Origin: Algiphilus sp.
GTDB taxonomy: Bacteria > Pseudomonadota > Gammaproteobacteria > Nevskiales > Nevskiaceae
Length of the DNA: 64,000 nt
Direction of reading: 5' to 3'
NCBI RefSeq assembly: GCF_023145115.1
Contig: NZ_JAGLEJ010000043.1
Coordinates: 1-64,000 of the forward strand
Below are positions 48,705-58,219 of the stretch, one piece after another. Numbering within the stretch: the first letter of the stretch is position 1; each line of letters opens with the position of its first letter. Below the pieces are notes generated by a model. The model had not been told where the DNA came from. It did no database searches and saw only the letters and a program-made list of their open reading frames with translations. The position numbers and the translations under genes were made by a program.

Positions 48705-49679
48705 CTACTGGGGCTCGCCCTCGTCGGCCGGGGCGGCGAAGTCGACCTCGGCGGTGGCGCCCGCCACCACGGCGGTGTCGTTCACGACCGGGAACGCGAT
48801 GTCGTCGTCCCGTTCCGGATCATCGGCGCGCGCCTGGCAGGTGAACGCGACGCGGTAGTCGTCGGGCGGCAGGAAGGCGACGGTGTAGACGAACTCGCCC
48901 GACGTCTCGTCCAGCGTGACGCGTCCAGTGGCCACCGGCGGGTTGCCGGAGCCGATGTCGTCGGGTGCAGTGTCGGTGTCGTCGTAGACGTACACCGCCG
49001 TGCCGGCGCCGGTGGCCGCGTCGGCGTCGCACGCGGCGACGTCGGTGAACAGCGCCGGATCGACCGTGCCGCCGATGCTGCCCGCCTCGCGGACGTCGAC
49101 CACGCGCAGGGTCGGTCGCAGGATGTAGTCGGGGAAGCCCTGCGGATCGTTGACCGATGCCCGCAGATCGAAGTCCACGGCGTAGCGCGCCCCCTGGTTG
49201 GCCGTGATCGCGAACGGGCCGTTGAGCTGCAGGCCGCGCTGCGATCCGCTCGGGATGAACAGCGAGACTTCGCCGCCGCCGTTCTCCACGACGAAGGAAT
49301 CCATGGCACCGCGCTCGGCCTCGACCTCCAGCCGGATCCATTCGTAGTTGCCGGCGGGGATCTCCTCCTCGATGAGGATCTCCGTATCGCCGCCGGTCAA
49401 CGACAGCAGATCGATGGTGCGCGGCTCGAAGTCGAAGCTGATGCGGTCGCTGCCGTCATCGTCGCCATCGTCGCCGGCCGGATTGAAGGTGACGCCGGTG
49501 AAGCGCACGTTGACCGCTGCCAGATCGTCGACCGGCGCATCGGTGACGGAGAGGCGTACCGAAGCCGAATCACCCCCCTGTCCGTTGCCGTCGTTGCTGT
49601 CACTGCAGCCTGCGGTGGCCAGCATCGTCGCGCCGGCGCCTGCCACCAGAATGCCTCTGATCAATGCCTGGGGTTGCAT
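48705..49679 (-). CDS. DUF4382 domain lipoprotein
   Basis: A 324-residue lipoprotein (lipobox ending TAGC, at about residue 25) with a glycine-aspartate linker. The DUF4382 domain begins SVRLSVTDAPVDDLAAVNVRF and covers about residues 40-190. A C-terminal beta-rich region has repeated aspartate-rich segments (YVYDDTDTAPDD). Strongly acidic overall, as for exported proteins of salt-adapted bacteria. The start at 49679 was chosen because it begins the signal peptide. Function unknown. Confidence 0.82.
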   Translation of the reverse strand: MQPQALIRGILVAGAGATMLATAGCSDSNDGNGQGGDSASVRLSVTDAPVDDLAAVNVRFTGVTFNPAGDDGDDDGSDRISFDFEPRTIDLLSLTGGDTEILIEEEIPAGNYEWIRLEVEAERGAMDSFVVENGGGEVSLFIPSGSQRGLQLNGPFAITANQGARYAVDFDLRASVNDPQGFPDYILRPTLRVVDVREAGSIGGTVDPALFTDVAACDADAATGAGTAVYVYDDTDTAPDDIGSGNPPVATGRVTLDETSGEFVYTVAFLPPDDYRVAFTCQARADDPERDDDIAFPVVNDTAVVAGATAEVDFAAPADEGEPQ

Positions 49680-49750
49680 GGACACGCCCCTTGTCGTGAA
49701 TGAGGCGCCTGTGTACCGCGCGCCCGGTGAGCATCGACTGAACGCCACTG

Positions 49751-50245
49751 TCAGGAAAATTGCAGTCCTGGCAGGTGGTTGCGCGTCCCGTCCGGCAGCG
49801 GGGCGTCTTCGAGATGAGCGCGCGCATCGTCGGCATCGTTCTCGAACCAGGCCCGCGCGCTGCCCAGCCGGAAGCTGTAGCCCCAGGCGTCCATGTCCGC
49901 GAAGAGCCGGTCGCGCGAGTAGCCGGCCAGCGTGTCGGCGAGCAGGCACTGCAGGTAGCAGACGGCCGCTTCCTCGATGTCGCTGCCGCCGCAGTCGGTG
50001 TGCAGCGCCGCGCGCCGCTCGTCGCCCATGCAGAGCACGTGGCAGGCGGTGTGGAGCAGCGAGTGCACCGGCGTGTCGCCGCGCGCGTAGAGCGTGTCGC
50101 CGATGACACCGGCCTCAGGCGCGCCCCAGTAGCTGGCGGGGATGTCGGCGCCGTCCGCGACGCGCGTCAGGGCGATGCCGTGCGCGGCCAGGAAGCGTTC
50201 CATGGCGTCGTCGGGCAGGCAGGCGAGGGTGGTGACTTGGTGCAT
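49751..50245 (-). CDS. Hypothetical protein with an HTACH-type metal-binding pattern
   Basis: A 164-residue cytosolic protein with no signal peptide. The segment HSLLHTACHVLCMGDERR is followed by DCGGSDIEEAAVCYLQCLLA. A His-x3-His pair with nearby acidic and cysteine residues on helices suggests a metal site or a metalloprotease-like fold, which is inference. The C-terminus is acidic. A GTG at 50251 is an alternative start. I do not recognise a named family. Confidence 0.7.
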   Translation of the reverse strand: MHQVTTLACLPDDAMERFLAAHGIALTRVADGADIPASYWGAPEAGVIGDTLYARGDTPVHSLLHTACHVLCMGDERRAALHTDCGGSDIEEAAVCYLQCLLADTLAGYSRDRLFADMDAWGYSFRLGSARAWFENDADDARAHLEDAPLPDGTRNHLPGLQFS

Positions 50246-50332
50246 TTTCACGATGGCGCATCGGGTCGCGCTTCACGATAGTGCAACACAGCGACACGAC
50301 AAGAAATGCGCATCTCGATTGGGAGGAGACCG

Positions 50333-53300
50333 ATGATGCACCCCCGACCGTACCGTGGCCTGACGGCTGCGGCCGCTCTGCTTCTGGCCGCGTGCGGTGG
50401 CAGCGAGCCCCCTGCCGCGCAGCCCGGTGATGGTCCCGGCGACCCGCCCGACCGCGCCTCGCCTGCCGGCAGCGTGTTCCTCAACGCGGTGCCGCCGGGC
50501 AGCAACGGCAATTCGGCGGGCGGCGTCGGTGCGCCGGTCGGGCCGGTGCTCAGCTATCCGGACAACTACGACGATCAGCTGCAGCTCTACGAGAACCTCG
50601 CCCATGCCGAGGAGAACCTGCGCGCAGCACCCTGCGAGCCGCCACGGAGCATCGGCGAGCACGCCACCCGGTCGGATCTCGCCTGCAACTACTACAAGCC
50701 GGCCGGTCTGGAGCCGGATACGGTCGCCGAGACCACCACGCTGGCGACCCCGTTCGGGGGGCAGGTCACCATCCGGCGCGATGGCTGGGGCGTGCCCTTC
50801 GTCGAGGGCGATACCCGCCGCGACGCGATGTACGGCTTCGGCTATGCCTCCGCCGAGGACCGCCTCTGGCTGCACGACGCACTGCGCAACGTCGGGCGCG
50901 GGCGCTTCAGCGAGTTCCTCGGCGCGGCGCCCGACACGCTGGGCTTCGACGCCGATCTCGCCGCATTCGCCGGCTACAGCGAGGCCGAGCTGGAGGCGAT
51001 GGTCGAACGCGCCCGCGCCAAGTTCGGGGCGCTGGGCGATCTCATCGTCCAGGATGTCGACGCCATGGTCGACGGCATCAACGCCTACCTCGACACCCTC
51101 AACGGTGCGGGCGTCGCCGAGATCCCGCCGGAGTACGCCACGCTGGCGCTGCAGGTGGGCGATCTGCCCAGCGTGCCGCCGGTGTTTCCGCCGCGCGACT
51201 GGACGCGCACCGACATCGTGGCATCGGCCACGCTGATCCAGTCGATCTTCGCCATCGGCGGCGGCGGCGAGCACCAGAACCTGCGCTTGCTGCAGGCGCT
51301 CGATCCCGGGTTCGGGCCGGACAGCGGCGCGGTGCCCCAGCAGGCCTGCGAGTTCTGGCGCGATGTGCGCCATGCCCAGGATCCGGGCACGCACTACAGC
51401 GTCAACGCGCGCACCTTCGCCACGCAGTCGCCGGCCTCGGTCAGCGAGGCCTGCCCGCAGGCCCTGCCGGAAGGCGCTGCCATTCTCGACCCGGGCAGCT
51501 TCGAGACCCGCGCCACCTTCCTGGTCGGCAACGCCGGACCGGGCGAAACGCTGGGCGCGGTGACGGGCAACGTGCTGGGCGGGCTCGGCATCGGCGGGCT
51601 GCCGCTGCTGCCGGATCTGCCGCTGGCGGGCGACCTGCTCGGCTGCCTGCTCGATGCCGGCAGCGCGCTGGAGACCTGTCTGACGATCCAGTCCGCCGCG
51701 TCGTCGGATGCGCGCGCAGCCCGCGTCCGGGTCGCGCTCACCGAACCGCCGATGCGGCCCGGGCGGGTGCGGCCGGGGCGGCGCGCGATCCGCGCCGGGG
51801 TCTCGCCCGGCGAGAGCGCGCGCCGGCACCTCGCTGCCGCCGGTCTGCCGCTGCCCCGGACCATGTCCAACGGCGTCGTCGTGGCGGCCTCCCGGACGCG
51901 CGAGAACGCGCCCATCGCGGTGTTCGGACCGCAGGCGAGCTACTTCGCGCCGCAGCTGCTGTGGGAGGTCGCCATCAAGTCCGGCGGCGATGATCCGGGG
52001 CCGCTCGACTTCAACGGCCGCGGCGTGGTGTTCGGCGACCTGCCCTACATCAACATCGGGCGCGGGCCCGACCATGCCTGGAGCGCGACTTCCGGCAACT
52101 CCGATCTGGTCGACGTGCGCGTGTCGAAGCTCTGCAATACCGACGGCACGCCCGCGACGCGCGAGACCGACGACAACGGCACGCTGCTCGCGGACGGCTA
52201 TCTGGTCGACGTCGGCGACGGCCAGGGCATGCAGTGCCGGGCGCTGTATCGCCGCCTGGACGAGTGGACGGCGCTGCCCACGGTGGCGTCGGTGGCGCTG
52301 GGCGGGCCGCCGCTGCCGCAGCGCGTGGTGCGCTCGGTGATCCGCACGCACTACGGACCGATCTTCGCGACCGGGACCGTGCGTGGCGAGCCGGTGGCGC
52401 TGTCGCTGCAGCGGGCGACCTTCTTCGGCGAGCTGGAGACCGCGCCGTCCTTCGCGCTCGCCACCACCAACGTGGTGCAGGATTTCGACAGCTTCCGCAA
52501 GCTGTTCAACAGCGTCACCGGCTCGTTCAACTGGCTGTACGCCGATGCCGAGGACGCCGCTGTCTTCCACAGCGGCCTGTATCCCGAGCGCCATCCCGAG
52601 CACCATCCCGAGCTGCCGGTGTGGGGCGACGGGCGCTTCGAATGGCAGGGCCAGATCGCCAGCGCCAGCGTGCCCTTCAACGCCGGCTTCTTCGATGCCT
52701 ACGGCGGCGACGACGACGCCGGTGCCGTCAGCTTCCCGAACCCGGCCACGCCGGTGGCGCAGGGCGACCCCCTGCGTGACGGCTACTTCGAGTTCGACGG
52801 CTATCTGGCCATGGAAGCACACCCGCAGGTCGTCAACCAGCCCTACATCGCGCAGTGGAACAACGCGCCGGCGCGCGGCTGGTGGGCGTCGGACGCCAAC
52901 GGCAGCTACGGTCCGACGCATCGCGTCGACATGCTGGTGGACCGGCTCGATGCCGTCGCCGACGCCGGGCGCAAGCACGACATCGGCACGGTCACCGAGA
53001 TCCTCGCCGACGCCGCGTTCACCGATCTGCGCGGCCAGACCGTGCTGCCGCTGCTGCTGCGGCTGATGGAGACCGGCGATCTGGACGATGCCCAGCAGCA
53101 GGTGGCGGGGCTGATGCGCAACTGGATGGATGCCGGCTCGCGCAACTGGATCGACGGCGGCAGCGGGCTCGGTGCCTACCGTCGCGACCGCGACAACGAC
53201 GGTGCCTACGACCAGCGCGCCGCGGTAGTGCTGATGGACGCCTGGTACGAGCGGCTGATCGACACCATGCTGCCGCAGTTCGAGGGGCTGCCCACCGTGC

Positions 53301-53695
53301 TGCAGGGCCGGTACGACGCTCCGCGGTCCCAGGGCTCCGCCTATCAGGCCGGCTGGTACGAGCACATGAAGCGCCTGCTAGAGATGGCACTGGAGGTGCC
53401 CGGTCACACGCCGTACCGCGCGCTGCGCTGCGCCGGCAGCGACGATCCGGCGGTGTGCCGGGATGCCGTTCTGACGGCGCTGGACGATGCGCTCGCCGAT
53501 CTCGGCGGCATCGGCAACGTCGCCGCGTGGGACGGCACGCAGCTTGACAGTTACGCGAAAGGCGCGGACTGTGGAACGGTCGAAGCGTGCGATGCGGTCG
53601 AGCACGTTCCGCTTACCTTCCTGCCGGTTCCCGCCATTCACTGGACCAACCGCCCCACCTTCCAGCAGGTGGTGCAGGTACGGGGGTCGCCGTAG
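50333..53695 (+). CDS. Penicillin acylase family (S45) lipoprotein
   Basis: A 1120-residue Ntn-hydrolase precursor. The lipobox LLLAAC marks it as a lipoprotein. The alpha part contains IRRDGWGVPFVEGDTRRDAMYGFGY in two overlapping family blocks. Autocleavage is expected before Ser512 in TMSNGVVVAASRT, giving a beta subunit starting SNG, followed by the PHAWSATSG-like block DHAWSATSG. The precursor is longer than classical penicillin acylase (about 800), as in the large environmental S45 members. The start at 50333 has GGAGGA at ideal spacing. Likely substrates are N-acyl amides; acyl-homoserine lactones are possible but unproven. Confidence 0.87.
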   Translation: MMHPRPYRGLTAAAALLLAACGGSEPPAAQPGDGPGDPPDRASPAGSVFLNAVPPGSNGNSAGGVGAPVGPVLSYPDNYDDQLQLYENLAHAEENLRAAPCEPPRSIGEHATRSDLACNYYKPAGLEPDTVAETTTLATPFGGQVTIRRDGWGVPFVEGDTRRDAMYGFGYASAEDRLWLHDALRNVGRGRFSEFLGAAPDTLGFDADLAAFAGYSEAELEAMVERARAKFGALGDLIVQDVDAMVDGINAYLDTLNGAGVAEIPPEYATLALQVGDLPSVPPVFPPRDWTRTDIVASATLIQSIFAIGGGGEHQNLRLLQALDPGFGPDSGAVPQQACEFWRDVRHAQDPGTHYSVNARTFATQSPASVSEACPQALPEGAAILDPGSFETRATFLVGNAGPGETLGAVTGNVLGGLGIGGLPLLPDLPLAGDLLGCLLDAGSALETCLTIQSAASSDARAARVRVALTEPPMRPGRVRPGRRAIRAGVSPGESARRHLAAAGLPLPRTMSNGVVVAASRTRENAPIAVFGPQASYFAPQLLWEVAIKSGGDDPGPLDFNGRGVVFGDLPYINIGRGPDHAWSATSGNSDLVDVRVSKLCNTDGTPATRETDDNGTLLADGYLVDVGDGQGMQCRALYRRLDEWTALPTVASVALGGPPLPQRVVRSVIRTHYGPIFATGTVRGEPVALSLQRATFFGELETAPSFALATTNVVQDFDSFRKLFNSVTGSFNWLYADAEDAAVFHSGLYPERHPEHHPELPVWGDGRFEWQGQIASASVPFNAGFFDAYGGDDDAGAVSFPNPATPVAQGDPLRDGYFEFDGYLAMEAHPQVVNQPYIAQWNNAPARGWWASDANGSYGPTHRVDMLVDRLDAVADAGRKHDIGTVTEILADAAFTDLRGQTVLPLLLRLMETGDLDDAQQQVAGLMRNWMDAGSRNWIDGGSGLGAYRRDRDNDGAYDQRAAVVLMDAWYERLIDTMLPQFEGLPTVLQGRYDAPRSQGSAYQAGWYEHMKRLLEMALEVPGHTPYRALRCAGSDDPAVCRDAVLTALDDALADLGGIGNVAAWDGTQLDSYAKGADCGTVEACDAVEHVPLTFLPVPAIHWTNRPTFQQVVQVRGSP

Positions 53696-53727
53696 TCGAG
53701 GGCGTGACGATTTGTGTTGGGGGTCTT

Positions 53728-53758
53728 GCCGGCAGCCTCGGTTGCCGGCGTTTTTTTT
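53728..53758 (+). terminator. Rho-independent terminator
   Basis: A 7-bp stem GCCGGCA/TGCCGGC with an 8-nt loop is followed by G and then eight T (53751-53758). It lies 33 bp after the penicillin-acylase stop. It is the most classical terminator in the window. Confidence 0.85.
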
Positions 53759-53781
53759 GGCTTCCACAACGCGCGACGACG

Positions 53782-53787
53782 TATACT
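53782..53787 (+). promoter_or_regulatory. Candidate -10 element before the CocE-family gene
   Basis: TATACT lies 41 bp upstream of the GTG start at 53823, within an AT-richer stretch just after the terminator. TTGGCT at 53757-53762 could be the -35, but the spacer is 19 bp. A weak prediction. Confidence 0.35.
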
Positions 53788-53822
53788 GAAAATGACAAGT
53801 GTCTGATACGGGGGATCCACCA

Positions 53823-55679
53823 GTGAACCGACTACTGCGCCGCGCGGGCGTGCTCCTGCTACCGGCAACCGTGGCCGTGCTCGCGGCCTGCTCCGGCAGC
53901 GACCAGGGTGCCGCAGGGCAATCGACCATCGATGCACGCTGGACGGCGTACGAACGGCCCGTCGAGTATCCGGGCTCGGTCACGCTGCCCGCCGAGCCCA
54001 TCACCATGCGCGACGGCGTGCGTCTGGCCACGGCGGTTCGGCTGCCGGCCGGCGAAGACGGAGAGCCTGCAGCGGGGCCGTTCCCGGTACTGGTGACGCT
54101 GACCGGCTACAACCGCGGCATTCCCGCCATCCCCGCCTTCAACAACTACCTGGTCGAGCGCGGCTACGCCCACGTGTCGGTCGACGTGCGCGGCACCGGC
54201 AGTTCGGAGGGCGCCTGGGAGGCATTCAGCGAGACCGAGCAGGCGGACTATTACGAGGTCCTCGACTGGGCCGCCAGTCAGCCCTGGAGCAACGGGCGCA
54301 TCGGCACCTGGGGCGCCTCCTTCATGGGCATCACGCAGCTGCTGGCGGCAGCGCAGCAGCACCCGGCGCACGAGGCCGCCTTCGCCATCGTGCCCATGGG
54401 CGATGGCTACCGCGACATCGTGTTCTCCGGCGGGCAGACCAACATCGGCTTCATTCCGCTGTGGATGGGCCTGGTCACCGCCCTCAGCGTCGTGCCGACC
54501 GTGGACACGCTGCAGAACCCGGCGCTCTACATCAGCTCGGCGCTGCAGAACCTGACCGCCGCCATCACCACCTTCCAGGTGCCGATCATCGCGCAGGCCG
54601 TGCTGGGCGGGGACATCGCCTACGACGGCCCGTTCTGGCGCACGCGCTCGCCGATCGAGGTGGCCGATGACGTGCGCGTGCCGACCTTCATCGTCGGCGG
54701 GCTCAAGGATATCTTCCAGCGCGGCGAGCCCATGCTCTACGAGGCCATCCGGCGCAACAACGAAGCGAAGCTGCTGATCGGACCCTGGGAGCACGTCGGC
54801 GGTTCATTCGGCGCCGGGCTCGAGGATGCCGGCCTGCCCAGCATGGATCAGATGGCGCTGCAATGGTTCGACCGGCACCTGCGCGACATGCGCAGCGGTA
54901 CCGAGGCTCAGCCCACCGTCACCCAGTACTACTGGGGCCGGGAGGACTGGTCCGTGGCCGCCGACTGGCCGCATCCGGCCGCACGCGCCGAGCGCTGGTA
55001 TCTGCAGCCCGGCGGCGAGCTGGCGCCCGAGGCGCCCGCGGAGGCCGGAGTGGACCGCACGCTGCAGATCCCGGTGAACGGCCTGTGCTCGTCGAGCGCG
55101 TCGCAGTGGACCGCCGGCATCCTCGGCATCGTGGCGCCGCCGTGCGCGGCCGACAACCGGCTCAACGAGATCATCGAGCTCACCTACACGACGCCGCCGA
55201 TGGAGGCCGACTACGCCGTCAACGGTCCCATCCAGGCGGATCTCTGGGTGAGCAGTTCGGCGCCCGATACCGGCGTCAACGTGCGCCTCACGCTGGTCGA
55301 CGAGCAGGGCCGCTCGCGGGAGCTCACGCACGGGCTGCTGAACGCCTCGATGCGCGCCGTCGATCCGGAGCGCTCGCGCTACCTCGACGGCGAGATGATC
55401 CAGCCGTGGCACCTGTTCACGCGTGAGGCACGCGACGTGCCGGGCATCGGCAACGTGGTGCCGGTGAATGTGGAGATATTCCCGAGCAGCTTCGTCATCC
55501 CCGAGGGCCACCGCCTGCGCGTGGCCATCGGCCCGGGCGACTTCCCGCACGGTCTGCCGCCGGTGGCGGATCTCATCGACCAGCTGCTCGGCGTCATCAG
55601 CATCCATGCCGGTCCGGACCGGCCGTCGAGCGTGGTGCTGCCGGTGGTGCCCGCCGACGCGGTCGTGCCCGCGCGCTGA
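53823..55679 (+). CDS. CocE/NonD-family hydrolase lipoprotein
   Basis: A 618-residue esterase or acyl-peptidase of the CocE/X-Pro dipeptidyl-peptidase group. Lipobox LAAC (Cys23). The alpha/beta hydrolase core has DVRGTGSSEGAWE and the nucleophile Ser166 in GTWGASFMG. The C-terminal jelly-roll domain has the segment HRLRVAIGPGDFP. The start is GTG 53823; a GTG at 53799 is also in frame. It follows the acylase gene after a terminator and probably has its own promoter. Confidence 0.85.
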   Translation: MNRLLRRAGVLLLPATVAVLAACSGSDQGAAGQSTIDARWTAYERPVEYPGSVTLPAEPITMRDGVRLATAVRLPAGEDGEPAAGPFPVLVTLTGYNRGIPAIPAFNNYLVERGYAHVSVDVRGTGSSEGAWEAFSETEQADYYEVLDWAASQPWSNGRIGTWGASFMGITQLLAAAQQHPAHEAAFAIVPMGDGYRDIVFSGGQTNIGFIPLWMGLVTALSVVPTVDTLQNPALYISSALQNLTAAITTFQVPIIAQAVLGGDIAYDGPFWRTRSPIEVADDVRVPTFIVGGLKDIFQRGEPMLYEAIRRNNEAKLLIGPWEHVGGSFGAGLEDAGLPSMDQMALQWFDRHLRDMRSGTEAQPTVTQYYWGREDWSVAADWPHPAARAERWYLQPGGELAPEAPAEAGVDRTLQIPVNGLCSSSASQWTAGILGIVAPPCAADNRLNEIIELTYTTPPMEADYAVNGPIQADLWVSSSAPDTGVNVRLTLVDEQGRSRELTHGLLNASMRAVDPERSRYLDGEMIQPWHLFTREARDVPGIGNVVPVNVEIFPSSFVIPEGHRLRVAIGPGDFPHGLPPVADLIDQLLGVISIHAGPDRPSSVVLPVVPADAVVPAR

Positions 55680-55771
55680 GACGCGCATCACGATGTCACG
55701 GATTCCCGGGGCTGCCGTGATCGGTGGCCCCGGATAGTCTGGCCCCTTCGCAAACGAGCAGGGAGCAGCGC

Positions 55772-56146
55772 ATGAACTGGTATCTGGCGGTTCTCAAGGA
55801 TTACGCCAAGTTCGACGGGCGTGCCGGACGCACCGAGTACTGGATGTTCTTCCTCTTCAATCTCATCATCGGGATCGTGCTGGCGGTGATCGACGGCGCC
55901 CTCGGCACCATCGGGATGATGGGCGGCATGGGGCTGCTGGGCACGATCTACGCGCTCGCCATCCTGCTGCCGGGCATCGGCGTGACCATGCGCCGCCTGC
56001 ACGACACCGGCCGGGTGGGCTGGTGGATCCTGATCGCCTTCGTGCCGCTGATCGGCGGCATCTGGCTGCTGATCCTGATGGTGCTGGAGGGCAACAGCGG
56101 CGACAACGCCTACGGGCCGCCGCCGCGCCGCACGCCGGAAGGCTGA
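55772..56146 (+). CDS. DUF805 family membrane protein
   Basis: A 124-residue integral membrane protein with about three helices. The family opening NWYLAVLKDYAKFDGRAGR and the segment MRRLHDTGRVGWW are diagnostic of DUF805 (YhaH-like). The start at 55772 has GGGAG upstream. Function unknown. Confidence 0.88.
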   Translation: MNWYLAVLKDYAKFDGRAGRTEYWMFFLFNLIIGIVLAVIDGALGTIGMMGGMGLLGTIYALAILLPGIGVTMRRLHDTGRVGWWILIAFVPLIGGIWLLILMVLEGNSGDNAYGPPPRRTPEG

Positions 56147-56220
56147 CACGCGAGTGCGGTACGCTGTCGATGCCCCACATCGGTGCGGGCATCCATAATC
56201 AACAAGACCGGGAGCAATCC

Positions 56221-56823
56221 ATGAAAAAGCAGTTGCTGGGTATCACCCTGCTCGGCGCCGGTGCGGCGCTGCCTCTGGCCGCGCAGGCCGACGCCATGAA
56301 CTACATCGACGGCTACTACGTGCCCAGCGCGGATGTCGATTTCGGTCCGGCCGACGACGATGGTGATGGCTACGGTGTCAAGGGCCGTGCCCAGTTCGCC
56401 GACCAGCTGTTCTTCTCCGGCGAGTATCAGCAGAACGAGTACGACGACAGCGACCTCGAGTTCACGCAGCTGCGCGCCGGTGTCGGCTTCATGGCGCCGA
56501 TCAACGCCGATGCCTCGTGGCTGGCGCGTGCCGAGTTCATCAACGCCGAGCTCGAGGCCCCGGGCGCCGGTTCCGACGACGAGAGCGGCTTCGGCGTGCA
56601 CGTCGGCGCCGAGGCGGCGCTGACGCCGCGCTTCATCGTCGACGGTTCCATCGGCTATCTGTCGATCGACGATACCGACGGACCGGAGTTCCGCTTCGGC
56701 GGCCGCTTCCTGGTCGGGCCGCAGTTCAGCATCTTCGCTGACTACCGCCTCACCCAGCTCGAGGACGGCGACGCCGAGACCGACTTCGACGACATCCGCG
56801 TCGGCGTCGGCTTCATGTTCTGA
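56221..56823 (+). CDS. Small outer-membrane beta-barrel protein
   Basis: A 200-residue protein with a signal peptide (ends QADA) and alternating strands. Strongly acidic loops such as ADDDGDGYG and SDDESGFG occur, and the C-terminus is Phe (VGVGFMF). It resembles small YfaZ/OmpA-like barrels, but I cannot assign a named family. The start at 56221 has GGGAG upstream. Confidence 0.72.
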   Translation: MKKQLLGITLLGAGAALPLAAQADAMNYIDGYYVPSADVDFGPADDDGDGYGVKGRAQFADQLFFSGEYQQNEYDDSDLEFTQLRAGVGFMAPINADASWLARAEFINAELEAPGAGSDDESGFGVHVGAEAALTPRFIVDGSIGYLSIDDTDGPEFRFGGRFLVGPQFSIFADYRLTQLEDGDAETDFDDIRVGVGFMF

Positions 56824-56850
56824 AGCCTCGCGTCACTCGGTCGTACCGGA

Positions 56851-56876
56851 AGCCCCGCCTCGGCGGGGCTTCTTCG
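56851..56876. terminator. Bidirectional terminator between convergent genes
   Basis: A perfect 9-bp stem AGCCCCGCC/GGCGGGGCT with a 2-nt loop is followed on the plus strand by TCTTCG. It sits in the 65-bp gap between the outer-membrane barrel gene and the convergent DUF2189 gene. Confidence 0.75.
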
Positions 56877-56888
56877 TTGCGGGTGGCG

Positions 56889-57653
56889 TCAATCGGTCAG
56901 ATCCCGGTAGGCGTGCCAGGTGGCGTGACCGAGCAGTGGGAAGATCACCACCAGCGCCAGCAGCAGCGTCGCGAAGCCGACCGCCACCAGTGCCGCGATG
57001 AGCAGGGCCCAGACCGCCGCCGCCGGCAGGTTGCGTCCGCAGGCGGCGAGACTGGCGCGCATGGCGTCGCCGGCATCGGTGTCGGCACGCGCGACCAGCA
57101 GCGGGACCGCGACCACCGACAGCGCGAAGACCAGCACCGCCAGCGCACCGCCCGCGCTCAGGTAGGACAGCCACTGGGCCGCGGTGGCGGATGCCAGCGC
57201 GTCGCCCCACATCACCGTCGTGGTCGCCGGTACCGCGTCGCCGAAGGTCCAGCTCAGCAGCAGCGTCGAAACCCCGAACCAGATCGCCCCGACGGCCAGC
57301 AGGAGAGCGGCGAAGCGCGTCAGTCCCTCGCGATTGCGCGTGAGCGGGGTCAACGATGCCTCGAAGCCGGTCGCCTCGCCCGCGGCAGCGCGCCGGGACA
57401 GCTCGCACGGGCCGGTGGACAGAATCGGGCCGATCAGCAGGAAGCCGGTCACCGCTGCCGCCACGAAGTAGGGATGGTTGCCGAAACTCAGCACCAGCAA
57501 CCCGATGGTGGTCACGATGAGCCCGTAGGCAAGGCTCGGGCCCGGGTGTCGCGTCATGTCCGACCAGCCCCGCTGGAGCCAGCGGATGGGGCGGAGTGCC
57601 GGGACGCCGCCCGCAATGGCGGGCATGGCGGCGGTCGTCGTTCTGCTCGTCAT
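56889..57653 (-). CDS. DUF2189 family integral membrane protein
   Basis: A 254-residue protein with six predicted membrane helices. The N-terminal WLQRGWSDMTRHPGPSLAYG and the segment GFLLIGPILSTGPCELSRR match DUF2189. The start at 57653 follows GAGGAG; the frame extends six codons upstream, across that site. Function unknown. Confidence 0.85.
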   Translation of the reverse strand: MTSRTTTAAMPAIAGGVPALRPIRWLQRGWSDMTRHPGPSLAYGLIVTTIGLLVLSFGNHPYFVAAAVTGFLLIGPILSTGPCELSRRAAAGEATGFEASLTPLTRNREGLTRFAALLLAVGAIWFGVSTLLLSWTFGDAVPATTTVMWGDALASATAAQWLSYLSAGGALAVLVFALSVVAVPLLVARADTDAGDAMRASLAACGRNLPAAAVWALLIAALVAVGFATLLLALVVIFPLLGHATWHAYRDLTD

Positions 57654-57775
57654 GAGTGCCTCCTCGAGCAAGCTCGTCTGGCCTCACCCCGAGGAATACG
57701 CCCTTCGCGCAGCCGATGCAAGCCGCCGCGTGCGGGCGCTGCGATAATGCGCGGGCGCCCGCGCCGGATCCCGAT

Positions 57776-58219
57776 ATGGATGACAGCCTCTATCTTCAGG
57801 TCGCCAAACGCTTCGTCGAGAGCATTCCGCACAATCTCGATCTGGGCGTCGAGGTCGTCCGCGTCGCCGGCGGCGTCGTGGACCTGCGCCTGCCCGGCAG
57901 GCCCGCCCTCTGCGGCGATCCCGAGCGCGGGGTCTACTTCCCCAGCGTGCTGCTCACGCTGGCCGATGCCGCCAGCGGCGTCGCCTTCGTGTCGGCGCTC
58001 GGCGAGCTGACGGCAGTGGCCACCCTGGACCTGCGCATCGACTATCTCCGCCCGGTGTCCGTAGAGCACCCGCTCACCGTGCGCGCCAACTGCCACCGTC
58101 ATACCGCCGAGGTCGGCTTCGTCAGCTGCGACATCCGCGCCGAAGGCGCCGACGAAGCCGCGGCGCTGGTCACGGCCAGCTTCATGCGCCGCCCCGCCAA
58201 GACGAAGGCCCAGGCATGA
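57776..58219 (+). CDS. PaaI-type thioesterase 1
   Basis: A 147-residue hotdog-fold acyl-CoA thioesterase. The region LTLADAASGVAF through LDLRIDYLRPVS is characteristic of the PaaI group. It has no signal peptide and should be cytosolic. Its stop overlaps the next start (ATGA). The paired gene encodes a second hotdog protein, so the two may form a heteromer. Substrate unknown. Confidence 0.83.
   Translation: MDDSLYLQVAKRFVESIPHNLDLGVEVVRVAGGVVDLRLPGRPALCGDPERGVYFPSVLLTLADAASGVAFVSALGELTAVATLDLRIDYLRPVSVEHPLTVRANCHRHTAEVGFVSCDIRAEGADEAAALVTASFMRRPAKTKAQA

Noticed and set aside
50273..53365. A 1030-codon minus-strand open frame
   Set aside because: It is antisense to the penicillin-acylase gene and has no recognisable motifs.
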